Assembly (NCBI RefSeq): GCF_002999335.1
Contig: NW_020312158.1
Span: 1 to 60,966, forward strand
From: Cyclospora cayetanensis
Lineage: Eukaryota; Apicomplexa; Conoidasida; Eucoccidiorida; Eimeriidae
Length of the DNA: 60,966 nt
Reading direction: 5' to 3'
Part shown: piece by piece, positions 34,414 to 46,700 of the stretch
How the letters are laid out: each line of letters opens with the position of its first letter
Numbering within the stretch: the first letter of the stretch is position 1
Notes under the pieces: generated by a model
What the model was told of the DNA's origin: nothing
The model's database searches: none
The model's input: the letters and a program-made list of their open reading frames with translations, nothing else
Translations under genes and position numbers: made by a program

Positions 34414-37181
34414 GGCCCCCACGTAGTCTGCGTGCAAATAAATGCCTATGCATGTATATGCATATATATTATTTATGGGTGTCTATTCGCTGTCTTGGAG
34501 TGCAGAGGCGCTTCTGTCATCTGTGGCGGTACAAAATCCATGCTTCACGCTGTTGCTGATCCCGCTGCAGTTGTTACGGCTGCCATGGTTGCTGCTGTTG
34601 GCTCTATTTCTACTGCTGAGTTGCGGCGTAGCTGCTTTCTCATGGCTGCAGTTGTGCAGGTGCTGCCTCTTTTCTGCTGCAGCAATCGTAGTCCCTCTCG
34701 CCGTAGCCTCGACAGCGATGAGGAGGTAAATGGCTTTGGCTCACTCTGCTGGTTGCTGCTGCCTGCATGCGCTGTTTGTACCATCGGCACGTCGCATGCT
34801 GCAACACTTTCGGAATGTTTTAGGCCTGCTGATGTTGCAGGTGCTATTCGAGGGGGCTCGGCCTCCTAAGAAGTCTCGACACGACTGACGCTGGCTGTGT
34901 TTCGTGTACAGCGGCACGCGTCTGCTGCAGCGGTTTGCGGATGGTGAGGCAGCAAGGTGCGCTTTAGTTTTGCGGCATCCCCTGCTAGCCAGCGTTACCA
35001 GCTGCTCTGGAGGGGAGGGGGGGAAGGAGGGGGAGGACAGCGCAACGAAGGCGGCAGAATCGCGAGGGGATCGGGTGTGTCTCTTGAATCATTTTCCGCC
35101 ACGGCGAGTGGTTTGTTGCAACAGCAGCGGTGACAGGTGATGCGGCGATTTAGGCAGACAGACGGCTGCAGCCATGCGGAATAGTTAGCTGCTGCAGCAG
35201 GCACTCTCCAGGGGCATAGGTTCATAAGCAGCAGCGGCAGCAATCGTTTGAGTAGCAGTAGAATTCATTTCTTGCGATTTTTACCCTTTTGGCATTTTAT
35301 CCGAACGTTTATCAGAAGCCCTACAGAGGGAGCGTGAGCCTTTGCGGTTCTTTTATTGTGACGAGGGAAGCAGCTGCTGCCAGTGCAGGTGCAGTGCTGT
35401 TGGAACGCATGCGCAGGGCTTAGGGTTGCGCATACTGCGTGCGCCAAGCGCAGCGTGGTGCATGCGCAGCTTCCTACTGAAAGAAGCAAGCGCACGAGCA
35501 GACTTCGCAGGGTTTGCTCCCCCTACTGAGGCAGCCAGGCACCAGAGGTAGAGGCATGGTTGGGCTTAGTGTCAGTGTGAGCGCAGCGTAGTGGTGGTGA
35601 CAACAGCATCTGAGTACTGTCATAAATAAGATGCTCAGTAAAGGGGCCGCTGTCGCAGCTGCCTCCGCTGCTGCAGGGTTTGCAGAGAGAGGAAGACACC
35701 GCACTGCCTTAGGCAGCGGCAGTAGCACTTCTTACAGGGGGCGGCAACTGGCTTGACCACTTCCCCCAAGGAGATAGTCAGCAGCTCTGGAAGGGAGTTG
35801 CATCTGCAGCAGCAGCAGTAATGGTGGTTATGGTAGGCAGTTGCATCTGTCTGTAGCAGCAGCAGTAGTGGTGGTTATGGTAGGCAGTTGCATCTGTCTG
35901 TAGCAGCAGCAGTCGTGACGAGTTGCATCTGCAGCTCCTGCTGGGCATAAGTGGGTAGAAGAAGTCAGCGGGGAAGCTATTTGGCCACTCAGTGTCTTGA
36001 CGCAGCCTCGAAGAGGCGCACAACCCAGAGAAGGATTGAGGAGCAGAAGGGTATGCCATTCCTACTTGATACTGTTGGCATTTGCTCTTTGCGCTTTCCT
36101 GTCCGTCACGAAAGACGCCAGGAAGTGCGAAACGGTAGCGCCTCAAGGCGCAAGAATGCGCATGCAGGGTGGGCTGGCCTTTGGGGGCTGTGCATGCAAG
36201 AAGAAGAGGCAAGGAGCGAGCAGGCACTGCTGCAGTGGTACCGTCTGCTTCTCCCTCCGGAAATACCAGAGAGAACTGCAGTCTTCACGCCGCCCTGGTG
36301 GAGGCGCGAATGGCCTCTGGGGACGAGTAGAGCAGGAAATTTCTGTCTGCCACTGCATGCATGCACCTCTGGAAGTCGTCTGCCTGAAGCAGAAGGCAGG
36401 TTTTGCCGCAAGAGATTTGTGCGGCAGCGGCGTGACGCTGCATAAGCAGAAGACGAGGCAGCAGCGAAGTCGGAGCAGACGTGGCGGAGGCGGACCAGCA
36501 CCCCCAAGAAGGGAGTTTTAAGTGGCGCTCTAAAGAAGAAAAAAGTATACCGGTGAATGTGTACTTCTGTTTTGAGACGCTTTGGGGTTAGAAGTCGCGA
36601 GACTGTCGGGGGAACGTTGCAGAGAGGCAGGGAGATCGCGCTTGAGGCTCACAGTTCGCCCGCCTTCCCCACGCCTCCTGCTGCAGCCCCGTAGCCAGGG
36701 CAAAAAGCAAAGGCATCTTCAAGGAAAGGCATTGTATTTTGATTGAAAACTCTGGCAATTTCCATTTCTTATTTTGCCGGAGCAGCGAATGCGCCGAAGG
36801 AGCCACCACGGCAGCCAATCTGCTGTCGCTGCTCCCTCAGTAGAAGGCGGCAGGGGCCCCTCCCTCACCAGCAGCCCGCTGCTGCTCCTTGCTCTTCTTG
36901 CTCTTCTTGCTCTTCTTGCTCTTCTTGCTGCTTCTTACTCTTCTTGCTGCTTTTAGCGAGTTGCTGCTGCGCCTCTCCTCTGGAACATACGCGGCGGCTC
37001 GAGCAGAGGCTCACTGCGCGAGGCTTGAGAGGCGATCCTTTGCCTCATGCATGCACTGCGGCGGGAAGGAAGCCTCCAGACTGCCTGCACCTTCGGGTGG
37101 CGTTGCCGCCACTGGGAACAAGAGGCAGCAGAAGGAAGCGCTGCAGCGGAACGGGCAGAAAAGTCGTGACAGCAGGCGAGA
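34414..37181. other. Intergenic before UTP10
   Basis: About 2.8 kb with no confidently supported gene. A tandem repeat of roughly 50 bases (CAGCAGCAG, then TGGTGGTTATGGTAGGCAGT) occurs in two to three copies at 35795-35935. An open frame around 35997-36521 includes a hydrophobic stretch (YLILLAFALCAFLSV) followed by Cys-rich sequence, but it lacks a convincing start and homology. A CTTCTTGCT repeat lies at 36890-36955. The UTP10 5' UTR and promoter should be at the right end. Confidence 0.45.
35795..35935. repeat. About 50-bp tandem repeat, 2-3 copies
   Basis: Units share CAGCAGCAG followed by TGGTGGTTATGGTAGGCAGT and TTGCATCTGTCT. The second and third copies differ from the first by a few substitutions and the last is truncated. 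It lies in sequence with no supported gene. Confidence 0.8.
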
Positions 37182-40100
37182 ATGGTATCCGAGTTGGAAC
37201 GGCAGGTGCAGCTGCAGCGCGGCTGCAGCAACACCACGACTATCCCCTCCAGCACAAGCCGCAGCAAGTGCAGAGGCGTGTCCTTTATGTACGATCCAAG
37301 GGATGCTGCCCTCGTAGACGCGCATGCAGTGCAGCAGAACGCAGAGGTCGCTCTGGAGGCGCTTCAGCGGCAGCAGCCGCTGCTGCAACTCTTCAGCTTC
37401 TTGTTCGCCCCTCCTTCTCAGCAGCAGCAGCAGCAGTCTGCGCTGCAGCTGGAGCGTCGGAAGGAGCAGCAGCAGCAGCTGCGTCTGTGCTGCGCTCTGC
37501 TGTCTCCCTTCTTTCTTCGACAGGAGGCGCATGCATGCATCGAGCACCTCCTCCGACAGCACCGGCTGCATGCATCGGATCCCGAGGCTCTCGTGCTGCT
37601 GGCGCTGCCTTTTCACGATACTTTGCTCTTTAGCCGTCTGCTGCTCCTGCTGCAGTTGAAGCCAAACTCGCCGTGGCTGCCGCTGCAGCAGCAGCAGCAG
37701 CAGCAGTGGGGCCGAGTTGTCACTCGGCAGCAGCTGCAGCGGCTGCTGCTTCAACAGAGGGGACTGTGGGAGAGCGTGGCTGCAGCTACCTCTGCATCCC
37801 TGCAGCCTCTGCAGCAGCAGCTTCTGCATTGCGGCGTAGAAGTTTCTGCAGATCTCGCTGCATCCTCCGCTGCTTTAGATGGACGCCTCCTGCATGGACC
37901 GCTGCTGAGGCTCTTCACATTCTTAGGCTCAGCTTTAGTGACTGCTGCGTCGACACTGCAGCAGCTGCGCCGCATTGCTCCTCCCCTTCTGCAGACAGTC
38001 TTCGCTGCTTCGCGAGGCAGCGGCTCCGCTGCCGCAGTGTATCCGGAGGTGCAGCAGCAGATGCAGCTGCTGCTTTGTCGCTTAGTCGTCAAGGCTCCTC
38101 TTCAGCAGCAAGCGCTGCTTCGTACTGTCAGCTGTCTTCTGCAGCCTGTGTTGCATCAGCGGCAGCCTCATCTTCAGCTGCAACAGACAATGCAGGCTGT
38201 CGAGACTCTTCAGCTCATCGCGCTTCACCAACGTCAGCAGCTAGACGTCCTCCAGCGCGAGCAGCTGCTGCTTCTGTGCAAATGCAAAAGGCTGCGGGAG
38301 GCTGTGCAGCAGGTGAGAGTGGCTTTGTTGATGATGCTCTGCTCTCCTGCTGCTGCTGCTCTGCTCTCCTGCGTTCATTTGGTGCGAAACGTCTCTTGCG
38401 ACGCATGGCGCATGCAACTCGAATGCTAAACCCGCTTCGCGACAACTCTGGGACTGTTTGTGTGTCTATTTCCTCCTGCTGCAGGTGCTCTCAAGTGGCT
38501 ATACAGACCTTAGCGCCTTCCTAAGTCTGTTGTTTCGCTCGGCGCTGCAGCAGCTGCTGGTGGAATCGCGACAGCAGCAGCAGCAGCAGGAGCTGAGCTC
38601 CTTCGGCACGGAATTGCTGCGGCTGCTGCTGTCGCTCTGCGAAGTTCAGCAGCAACGGCAGCAACAGCAGCAGCAGCAGGGGGCACGAGCGTCCTCGCAT
38701 GCAGTCTGCATTGCTCTAGCCATAATGGACGCTTTCAACGCTGCGGTTGCTGCGAGTTGCAGCGGAAGGCACCGGAAGAACACGAGTGATGCTGCACTTG
38801 CTGGCAGCACCAACAGCGAAGAAAGCGGCAGCACCAACGGCGAAGAAAGCAGCAGCCAAGTGTCAAAGCTGCCACCCTTGTACGTATCATTGCTTCGGCA
38901 GCTGCTGCACAATCTGGATTGCAGCAACCCTTTAGCGCTTCCTGCAGCGATGACATTGGCAGCGCAGCAGCAGCGGCGTCAAGAGGATCTTCTTCTGTTT
39001 CTGTCTGCTGCCTTTGAGGGGCTTACTTCCGCGTCTATGCCTGTACAGCTGCTGGCGGCAAAACAAGAGAGTGACACTGCCACTGGCGCCAACAGCGGTA
39101 GCAGTGTCACTCTCTTGTTTGCACTGACCTCGGAGGAAGCGTCGCTGCGTGCGCAGGCGGTTCGTGCTGCTGCGTCTTCCCTGCAGCAGCAGCAGCAGCA
39201 GCAGAATCTCCTTGCAACCGTGGATAAGCGAAGACGGCTTTTGGCATTCTTGCTGTTGCAACGGATAGCAGATGCCGATGTAGAGGTCGCTCTCGAGGTG
39301 AGGTGCTGTAGCGACATGCAGCGTCGTGATTCGCGTTGGATACATGCATGCATGCATGCAAAGGGAGGGGAAGGGAGATGGCAACTTGGGCTTTTTTGTT
39401 CTGCTCGTTCTCGCGCTGCTCTGGTGTGTTCGCGCGCATGCGTGCGTGGTTGCATGCGATAATTGCCGCGACGGCAAGGACTGCGGTGGGGAGAAGACAC
39501 TTGTGCTTCCTGCATGGGTTGGTGGTGGTGACGGTGCTGTGCGCAGGCTGTGAAGGCGCTGCCGCTGCTGCGTCTGGCAGTTCCTCTCGAGCAGCAAGTT
39601 GCTGCTCTTGCAGCGAAGCTAAAACAGTTGCAAGAGCCGCTGCAGCACCTGCAGTTGGTCTCAGCTGCTCCGCGAAGAGGAGAGCCTTGCACCCTCGTAC
39701 AGCACGTGGCTCTGCTGCTACACGAGCAGCAGCAGCAGCAGCAGCAGCTGTGCAGCCTGCTGCTGCAGCGGTTTGCTGCTCTCTTGAAAGAGGGGCGTGA
39801 GGCCTTAGCAATGTCAATCGCTCCTGCGGAGTCGCAATGCGATGCAGACATGCAGCAGCAGCAGCAGCAGCAGCAGCAGCTTTACATGCCTAAGGATAAC
39901 GTGTGGCATTTGCAGCAGTACATTCGCGAGGCGCTTCCCCTGGCCGTCTGTCTCCACGCAGCTGCTGGCTGCCAGCTTCAGCAGCAACACGACGACGACG
40001 CATCAGAAGTCGAATCAGCGGGCTGCACTGCTGCCAACACCTCCGCTGCAATTGCAGAGGTGGGTGCTGCTGCGGAAATGTTTCTGGGGGAAGCAGCGGC

Positions 40101-40716
40101 GTTTTTGCTGGGGGAGGAAAGGGTGGCATCCAATCAAGATCCCCCCAAGTAAGCGCACTTCCTTGCCCCCGCTGCTCTTGTCGCTGCTCCTGCCTGCTTT
40201 CTGCCTCTTTGCTGCTCCTGTTGCTCTCGCTACTCGTGCTTCTCTCCGCGTTTTGCCATTGTGAGTCATCCTGGATGTTTTGACTTTCTTTGGCTTTTCT
40301 GCAGCACCGCGCCTTTTACGCGGTTGGCGTGGGAAGCCCTCTGCGCGCCTTGGAGTCGCGGAGCTTTCCGTGCAGCGTCAACCGCAGATGCCTTAGCAAC
40401 GTCTCAGGCAGCGACAGCAGCAGAAGCAGCAACAGAAGCAGCAACAGAAGCAGCACCAGAAGCAGCACCGACAGATGCTTCTGTGCGTCCTTGGATTGTG
40501 TCAGCTGCCCTGCTTGAGGTGCTCGCGTTTCGCGCTGTCTCGCCTGCTGTTGCGGCAGCAGCAGAGGCAGGCAAGGATACAGGGGTGGTTGCAGCGGATG
40601 CAGCAGCAGCAGCATCAGCAAACAGCGTGCTGCTGCCCCCAGGAATTCCCCCTCAGCTGCTTGTGCAGGAGGCTGGACGCGTTTACGAGGCCATCTTAGT
40701 TGCAGAGCAGGAGACT

Positions 40717-40756
<40 letters not shown>

Positions 40757-43700
40757 GCGCGCGGCAAGGGCAGCCACTTTTCCTCACTGCTGTTGCGCGT
40801 GCGGCTGTGTCTTCTTTCTGCGAGCTTATGGCGTCAGCTCTGTTGCCACGTGAGGCAGCAGAAGTGACAGCAAAACTGAGAACTCAACAACAGCAGCCGC
40901 AGGAGCAGCAGCAGCTTGCGGCGCTGCACGGAGTGTTGCTTTTAGGACTGGCGGATGCTGAAGACTTTTCCGCTCCGCTGTCTCTGATCGTTTCCTCTTG
41001 TCTCGGGCAGCAACCCCTGTTGCTGCTCGCTCTCCTTGCCTCCGCAGCTGTGGTGGCTCACGACGCCTTGGGAAAAAGCAACAGGCGAGAGCAGCAGCAG
41101 TCGTTGGCTGGCTGTGAGCGCAAGCCGCTTCCAGCAGGCGAGCTGCAGTGTGAGCAGGAGCAGCCGAAGGGCTCTTTGCCCGTGCTGCTGCGGCTGGCTG
41201 TGCCTCTGCAGCAGCGGGAGGTGCTGGCTGATGTTTGCGTTGCAGCTCTGCAGCTGCAGCTGGAGGTGCTTGCGAATTTCGCAGCTTCCGCATCCGCTGC
41301 GGTGCTAGAGGCAGGACCTCTGCTTGCGGCGCAGTGGATCGTGCTCCTAACTTCGCCGCATGCAGGAGTGCGCGCTGCAGCTGCAGCGCTGCTGCAGCAG
41401 CTGAGGACGCTGCTGCTGGTGGCTGGCGCTCCTGCTCCCGCCGCTCCTGCTGCAGCTTCCTCCGAGAGCAGTGGGGGAAGGAGCAGCAGAAGCGGCAGCG
41501 AGAAGGAGGGGGTCGCAGTATCCTCCGAGGTGCTGGAGCTGCTGGAGCTGCTTGGACTGCTTTCCGCAGACTGGGCACAAGACAGTAGCTGCGAAGCCGT
41601 GAATGCGGTAAGCAGCAGACACCAGCGAGGTTCCCAGGTGGGGTTGCTGCCGCTGGCGAAGGGCGGGGGTATATGCGTGCCTGATGCTGGTGAAGAGGGA
41701 GGGTTAAGCTCTCTTTGTGTGTCTGCATGCATGCATGTGCTGTGTGCTGTGCTGGCGCTGCAGCGCGTGCGCGACGCGCGCGAAGATTTTGTCGCCTTTG
41801 CGACAGAGGTGCTCCTCTCACCAGTGCTGCCCACGAGGCCGCTGCAGCAGCTGCCTCTACAGCAGTTGGGAGAGTCGCCTTCTGAGAGAGCGGCAGCCTA
41901 CTTCGCGCTGCTGCTGCTGCTGCTGCCGGAGCACCAGCAGCGGGCTGTCGCACCACTGCATCAGCTGTGGGGTCCTGAGGCGCTTCTGAAATTCCTGCTG
42001 CCGCTCGCGCGCGGTGTGCTGTTGCGCCTCGTCAGCGGCAGTCCTAGTGTCGATAATGGACGTGCCTCAGAAAGACGTGGTCGTCAGAAAGCAAAGGCGC
42101 CTCCAGCTAGAGCAGCAGCTGCTGGAGCAGCAGCGGCTGGAGCAGCTGGAGCAGCAGCCACACTGGACTCGAGCCTGCTGCAGCTTACGTGGCAGCAGCT
42201 ACAGGTGTTAGCCGTGAGCGAAGCAGGGGCTGCGCAGCAGCGTGTGGGGATGTTTTTGAGCAGCAGCTTCGCTGAGTCGCTCGTCGCATGCGTCGCCGCT
42301 GCTGTAGAGCAGCAGCAGCAGCAGCAGCAGCAGCGCTTGGCGGGAGCAGAAGAAGACGAGGAGCATGTGAGGCCACATCTTCCCTCCGCCGTGCTGAATG
42401 CCATCAGTGCAGTGCTGTTGCATGTGCAGCAAGAAGCCTTTCAAGTGCTTCCCAAGCAGCGTCTGCTGCTGCTGCTGCGGCTTTCTACGCCAGCAGCGCA
42501 CTGTCCAGCGCTTGCGGCAGTCTTGCGGAGCAGTGCTGTTGCAGCTGCAGCAGAGCTTAGCACGCCGCTTCCCACGCCGCAGCTTCGGGAGCTGGCAGAT
42601 GAAATCGTGCGCTCTGGCAGGGGATTTGAGGCAGCAGCTCCCGGCCCTGCAACGCCTTTGCGTCGCTGCAGCAAGCGGCTAGCTGGAATCGAGGCAGGCG
42701 AAGAAGCCGCAGACAGCAGGAGCTGCTGCAGCGGAAGAGACGTCGTCTTGGCGGAAATCCTGGAGGACCTTCTGCTTCAGCAGCAGCAGCAGCACCAGCG
42801 CGTCCTCTTGCTGCTGCAGCAGCAAACTCCTTCGGCCATGCTGCAGCTGCAGCAGCACATCCTCGCGGCAGTAGAACGCACGCAGGCAGCAGCAGCAGCA
42901 GTTCCGGAGCCGCTTGCTGCCGTCGCTGTCGCTTCTGCACAGGCAAGGGCACGGCGCGTCTGTGCGCAGCTTTTCGCATGCTGCAGCCACCAATTCGCTG
43001 CCCTCAGGATCTGGCTTCGGATGACTAGCGACGACGGCGCGAAGGAGAAGCAGCTGCAGGAGAAGCAGCTGCAGCCAGTCCTCGGGCAGCTCGAGTCGAG
43101 ATGTATCGCACTGGCAGAGCAAGCGGAGATCTTGCTGGATGCCGGAACCTGTGCTGCAGCTCTTCGATGCTGCAGTGCAGCGGCAGCGCTGCTCCTTGTG
43201 CATCAGCAGCATCAGCAGCAGCAGCGCTTGCTGGTACAGCTGCGGCGGTTGGTGCTGCAGCTGCTCTGCAGCTACTGCAGCAAGGATCCCCTGCTGCTGC
43301 TGCAGCGCTCGGCTTTGAGCGCCGTCTGCGCGGTGCTGCGTAGTGTGGGAGGGGAGCAGCAGCAGATGGCACAACCAGAGGAGAGTTTTGGAGGGCATGC
43401 CGCGTTTGCAGCCGAGGCAGCTGCGTGCTGCATTGGGCCGCTTGCCGCAGTTGCCTTTGCCACTGCAGCACAGCAGACGCTGCAGCAGAAGCACCGAGCT
43501 GCGGCTGCGCGGCAGCAGCTGCTGCCTCTTGCGCGCGCGCTCGCAGCAGCAGGAGGTCCTGCTGCCGTCGATGGCTGCATCTCCGCATTGCTGCTGCAGT
43601 GGGAATGTGCTCGCGCAGCGCATGCACGTGCAGCTCGCTTGCAGCAGACAGCCGATAGGGAGGCGACGGAGGAGGAGGCGGAAGATGTTGACAGTTGCAG

Positions 43701-46700
43701 CAAGCAGGGGAGTGACACTGCCGTGTGGGAAACGCGGGCGCATGCATTTGCTCGTCTGCAAGAGCTGCTGCTGCAGCACTTGGGGGAGCAGCTGCAGCAG
43801 CACCAGCAACTGCGACGAGCAGCGAATTTGTGCGGCTTCGCGCTGCTGCTGCAATGCCAATCCAAAGCGCTTGCTGATGCAACCGCCAAGGGTCTGCCTC
43901 AAGGCATTGAAGCTGCGCTAGGAGAGGCAGAGCGCTTTAGAGGCGCTGCTGCTGCAGTTGCTGCGGCGAGCCGCGTTTCGCAGCACAGCGCGCCGATGCT
44001 GCGCTGTACCTACACCCCATGTTACACTCTGTGGGTGTCTGAGCTGCATGCATCGCCGACCCATCCGCAAACAACCGCTGCGCTTGCAGGGGCAGCCGCT
44101 GCCACTGCAACGAGAGCTGCCATCAGCTGTGTAGCAGTTGCTGTCGAGGTGTTGAGACAGTGCTGCAGCGGCAGAAAGGAAGCTTTCGCCCTTAGTCCCG
44201 AGTTGCGTGCTGCAGTCGCTGCTGCAGTTCACATGCTTCTCGCCGTACGGGTAAGAGCGACTGAAGCTTTGCTGCACGTGCTAGTGCTGCTGACTGCGCT
44301 GGCGAGATTCGCACTCGCCAGCTCTCGCTTAGTACACTGGGCAAAGCGTCCCTCGGGGAACCTGCAGACAGATCATCTCTCCATGCAGCAGCTGCTGCTC
44401 AGGCTTCTACGTAGCAGTGACACCGGATGTGTATGTACATGTATTCATGTATGTATGTATATGTAAATGTATGTATATGTATATGTATGTATATGTATAT
44501 GTATGTATATGTATATATATGTATATGTATGTATATGCATATGTATGTATATGTATATGCATGTACATGTATGTATATGTATGTATATGTATATGTATGT
44601 ATATGTATGTATATGTATATGTATGTGTATGTATGTAAATGTATATGTATGTATATGTATGTATCTGTATGTGTGCATACGTATTTATGTATTTATGTAT
44701 ATGTATGTCGGTGCAGGCTCTGGCATTAAAGAAGCCCGCAGTGTCTTTGAGGGATGCCGCAATGCGCTTGCTGCTGCGGAGGCAGCAGTTACTTGTGGGC
44801 TGTGCAGATGCAGGCCTGGAGCTCATATTGAGGTGTGCATTTAAATTGAATTAGCAGCCGCTGCTAGTGCATTCGAGCTTGTCTAGCCGCATTCGTTGCA
44901 GCCACTGCTGCGCAGAGTCACGGCTAGCGGGGCAGTGGTGGCAGTGAATACACAGACTCTGGATGCTCCTCGTGTGCTTCTGCTGGTGCTGTGGCTCTAG
45001 GCGCTGCTCTGCCGAACTGGGATGTTTACGTCTCGCGATGGATGTGTTGGAGCCTCACTTGGGGAGTTGCGAAGAGATGGAGCTAGACGAAAGGCGTGCA
45101 GCGCCTTCTCTGAAGTCACCAGCGGAAGATACGCTTCTCCTGTCTCTACAGAGCGCAGAAGCTGCAGGGCTGCAGCGGCTGCTGCTGCTGCTGCAGCTTA
45201 AGGTGGCGCATGCAGCGAAGACGGCAGTCGAAGCGGAAGTTGTTGCATTAGAAGGACGGCGGCAGCACCAGAAGACTAAGCGGCAGCGCGCTGCTGTGGG
45301 TAGTGTCGTTGCCGTCGGGGGACGTGGTTGGGGAGTGAGTCTTGCCAGTGTTACTACTGCTGTTGCTGTTTGATGCTGCTATTCCTACTGCTGTTGCTGT
45401 TTTTACTGCTATTCCTACTGCTGTTGCTGTTTTTACTGCTATTCCTACTGCTGTTGCTGGTTGATGCTGCTGTTTTTACTGCTATTCCTACTGCTGTTGC
45501 TGGTTGATGCTGCTGTTTTTACTGCTATTCCTACTGCTGTTGCTGGTTGATCAGTGGGTGGTTTTTTTCTCGGTGTATGCGCCGCGTCGTAAAGCCTGTG
45601 CGAGGCTGCTGCTGGTGGAGCTTCTGTTCGCGTCTGCGCTGCAGGATGTACTACTGAATCCAGCTGTTAGCCGCGAAGAAATCACAAATGCGTATGACGG
45701 GTTCCTCCGTCTGCTGGTGGCCTGCTGTAGAAGCAGCAGCAGCAGCAGTAGTAGTAGCACCATGTCGGATGCAGCAGTCCCCTTGGTGCGTCAGCAGGCG
45801 TGGCGGTTGTTGTCTTCCTTAGCGGTGCTCTCTGCTGGTCATGTGCCTACACCTTTTGTGTCGCACGCGATGCCGCTGGTGCTGCAGTCTCTCTCTGCAG
45901 CAGCTGCTGCTCTCGCATTGCCAAAGGAGCAACGGCAGGAGACGGGGGTTCATCAGCAGCAGCATATGCTGCTTGAAGGGGTGATGGAAGGGTGTCGGTT
46001 GCTGGTAGCCGTGGGTTCGCGAGTGAAGCGCGGCCTCACTTGCCGCCTTAATGAGCTGTGTGCAGCCGTGATTGCGGCAACAAGGTCCATCACCACTGCA
46101 GCAGCCGCTGCTGCTGCTGGAGACAGCCTGCTCCTCGAGCGCATGCAGCAGGCTCTTCATGCGGCAGTCGCAGCCCTCATGTGCCTTTGCGGGAGGTATG
46201 GAGCTCTTCTGCTGTCTGGACAGCAGCAGCAACAGCAGGAGTCGCTGCAGGAGCAGCTGCTCCAGCACATACTCATGCAGCCTCAACTGTGTCTGCTGTT
46301 TGAACAGCAGCGTCCGGCTGCCCTTAGGGGGCTCTGTTTGGGGGATGCTTGCGACGCAGCAACTGCGTTTGACGGGCGGGCAAGAGAGCGGCTTCAACTG
46401 CAATTCTTAGGAATGCTGCAGCAGCAGCCAGAGCAGCACAGGGAGCCGCAGCAGCAGCCAGCAGATCAGCTGCATGCGCTTGCCCTGACGTTACTCTCTA
46501 CAGCAAAACCCGCGGCATTGCTGCGAGCAGTTCTGCCGCAACTGCGTACAACGGGTGCGCGGCTCGCTACAGCCCTCAGCAGCAGCAGCAGCGACAGCAA
46601 CTCTGGAGGCAGCGTGGGTGCCGCTTCGTTTGAGCTGTCGAGACAGCTGGAGCTGCTGGCCATGGCTGTCAGCTGTCTTCCGCTCACCGAAGCGCAGAAG

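Noticed and set aside
35997..36521. Possible small secreted Cys-rich protein
   Set aside because: The frame begins at a non-ATG codon and there is no splice or homology support; the hydrophobic stretch alone is insufficient.
40316..43902. Long minus-strand open frames opposite UTP10
   Set aside because: They mirror GCA/CAG tracts of the UTP10 exons, which show clear family similarity on the plus strand; no independent domain is visible.
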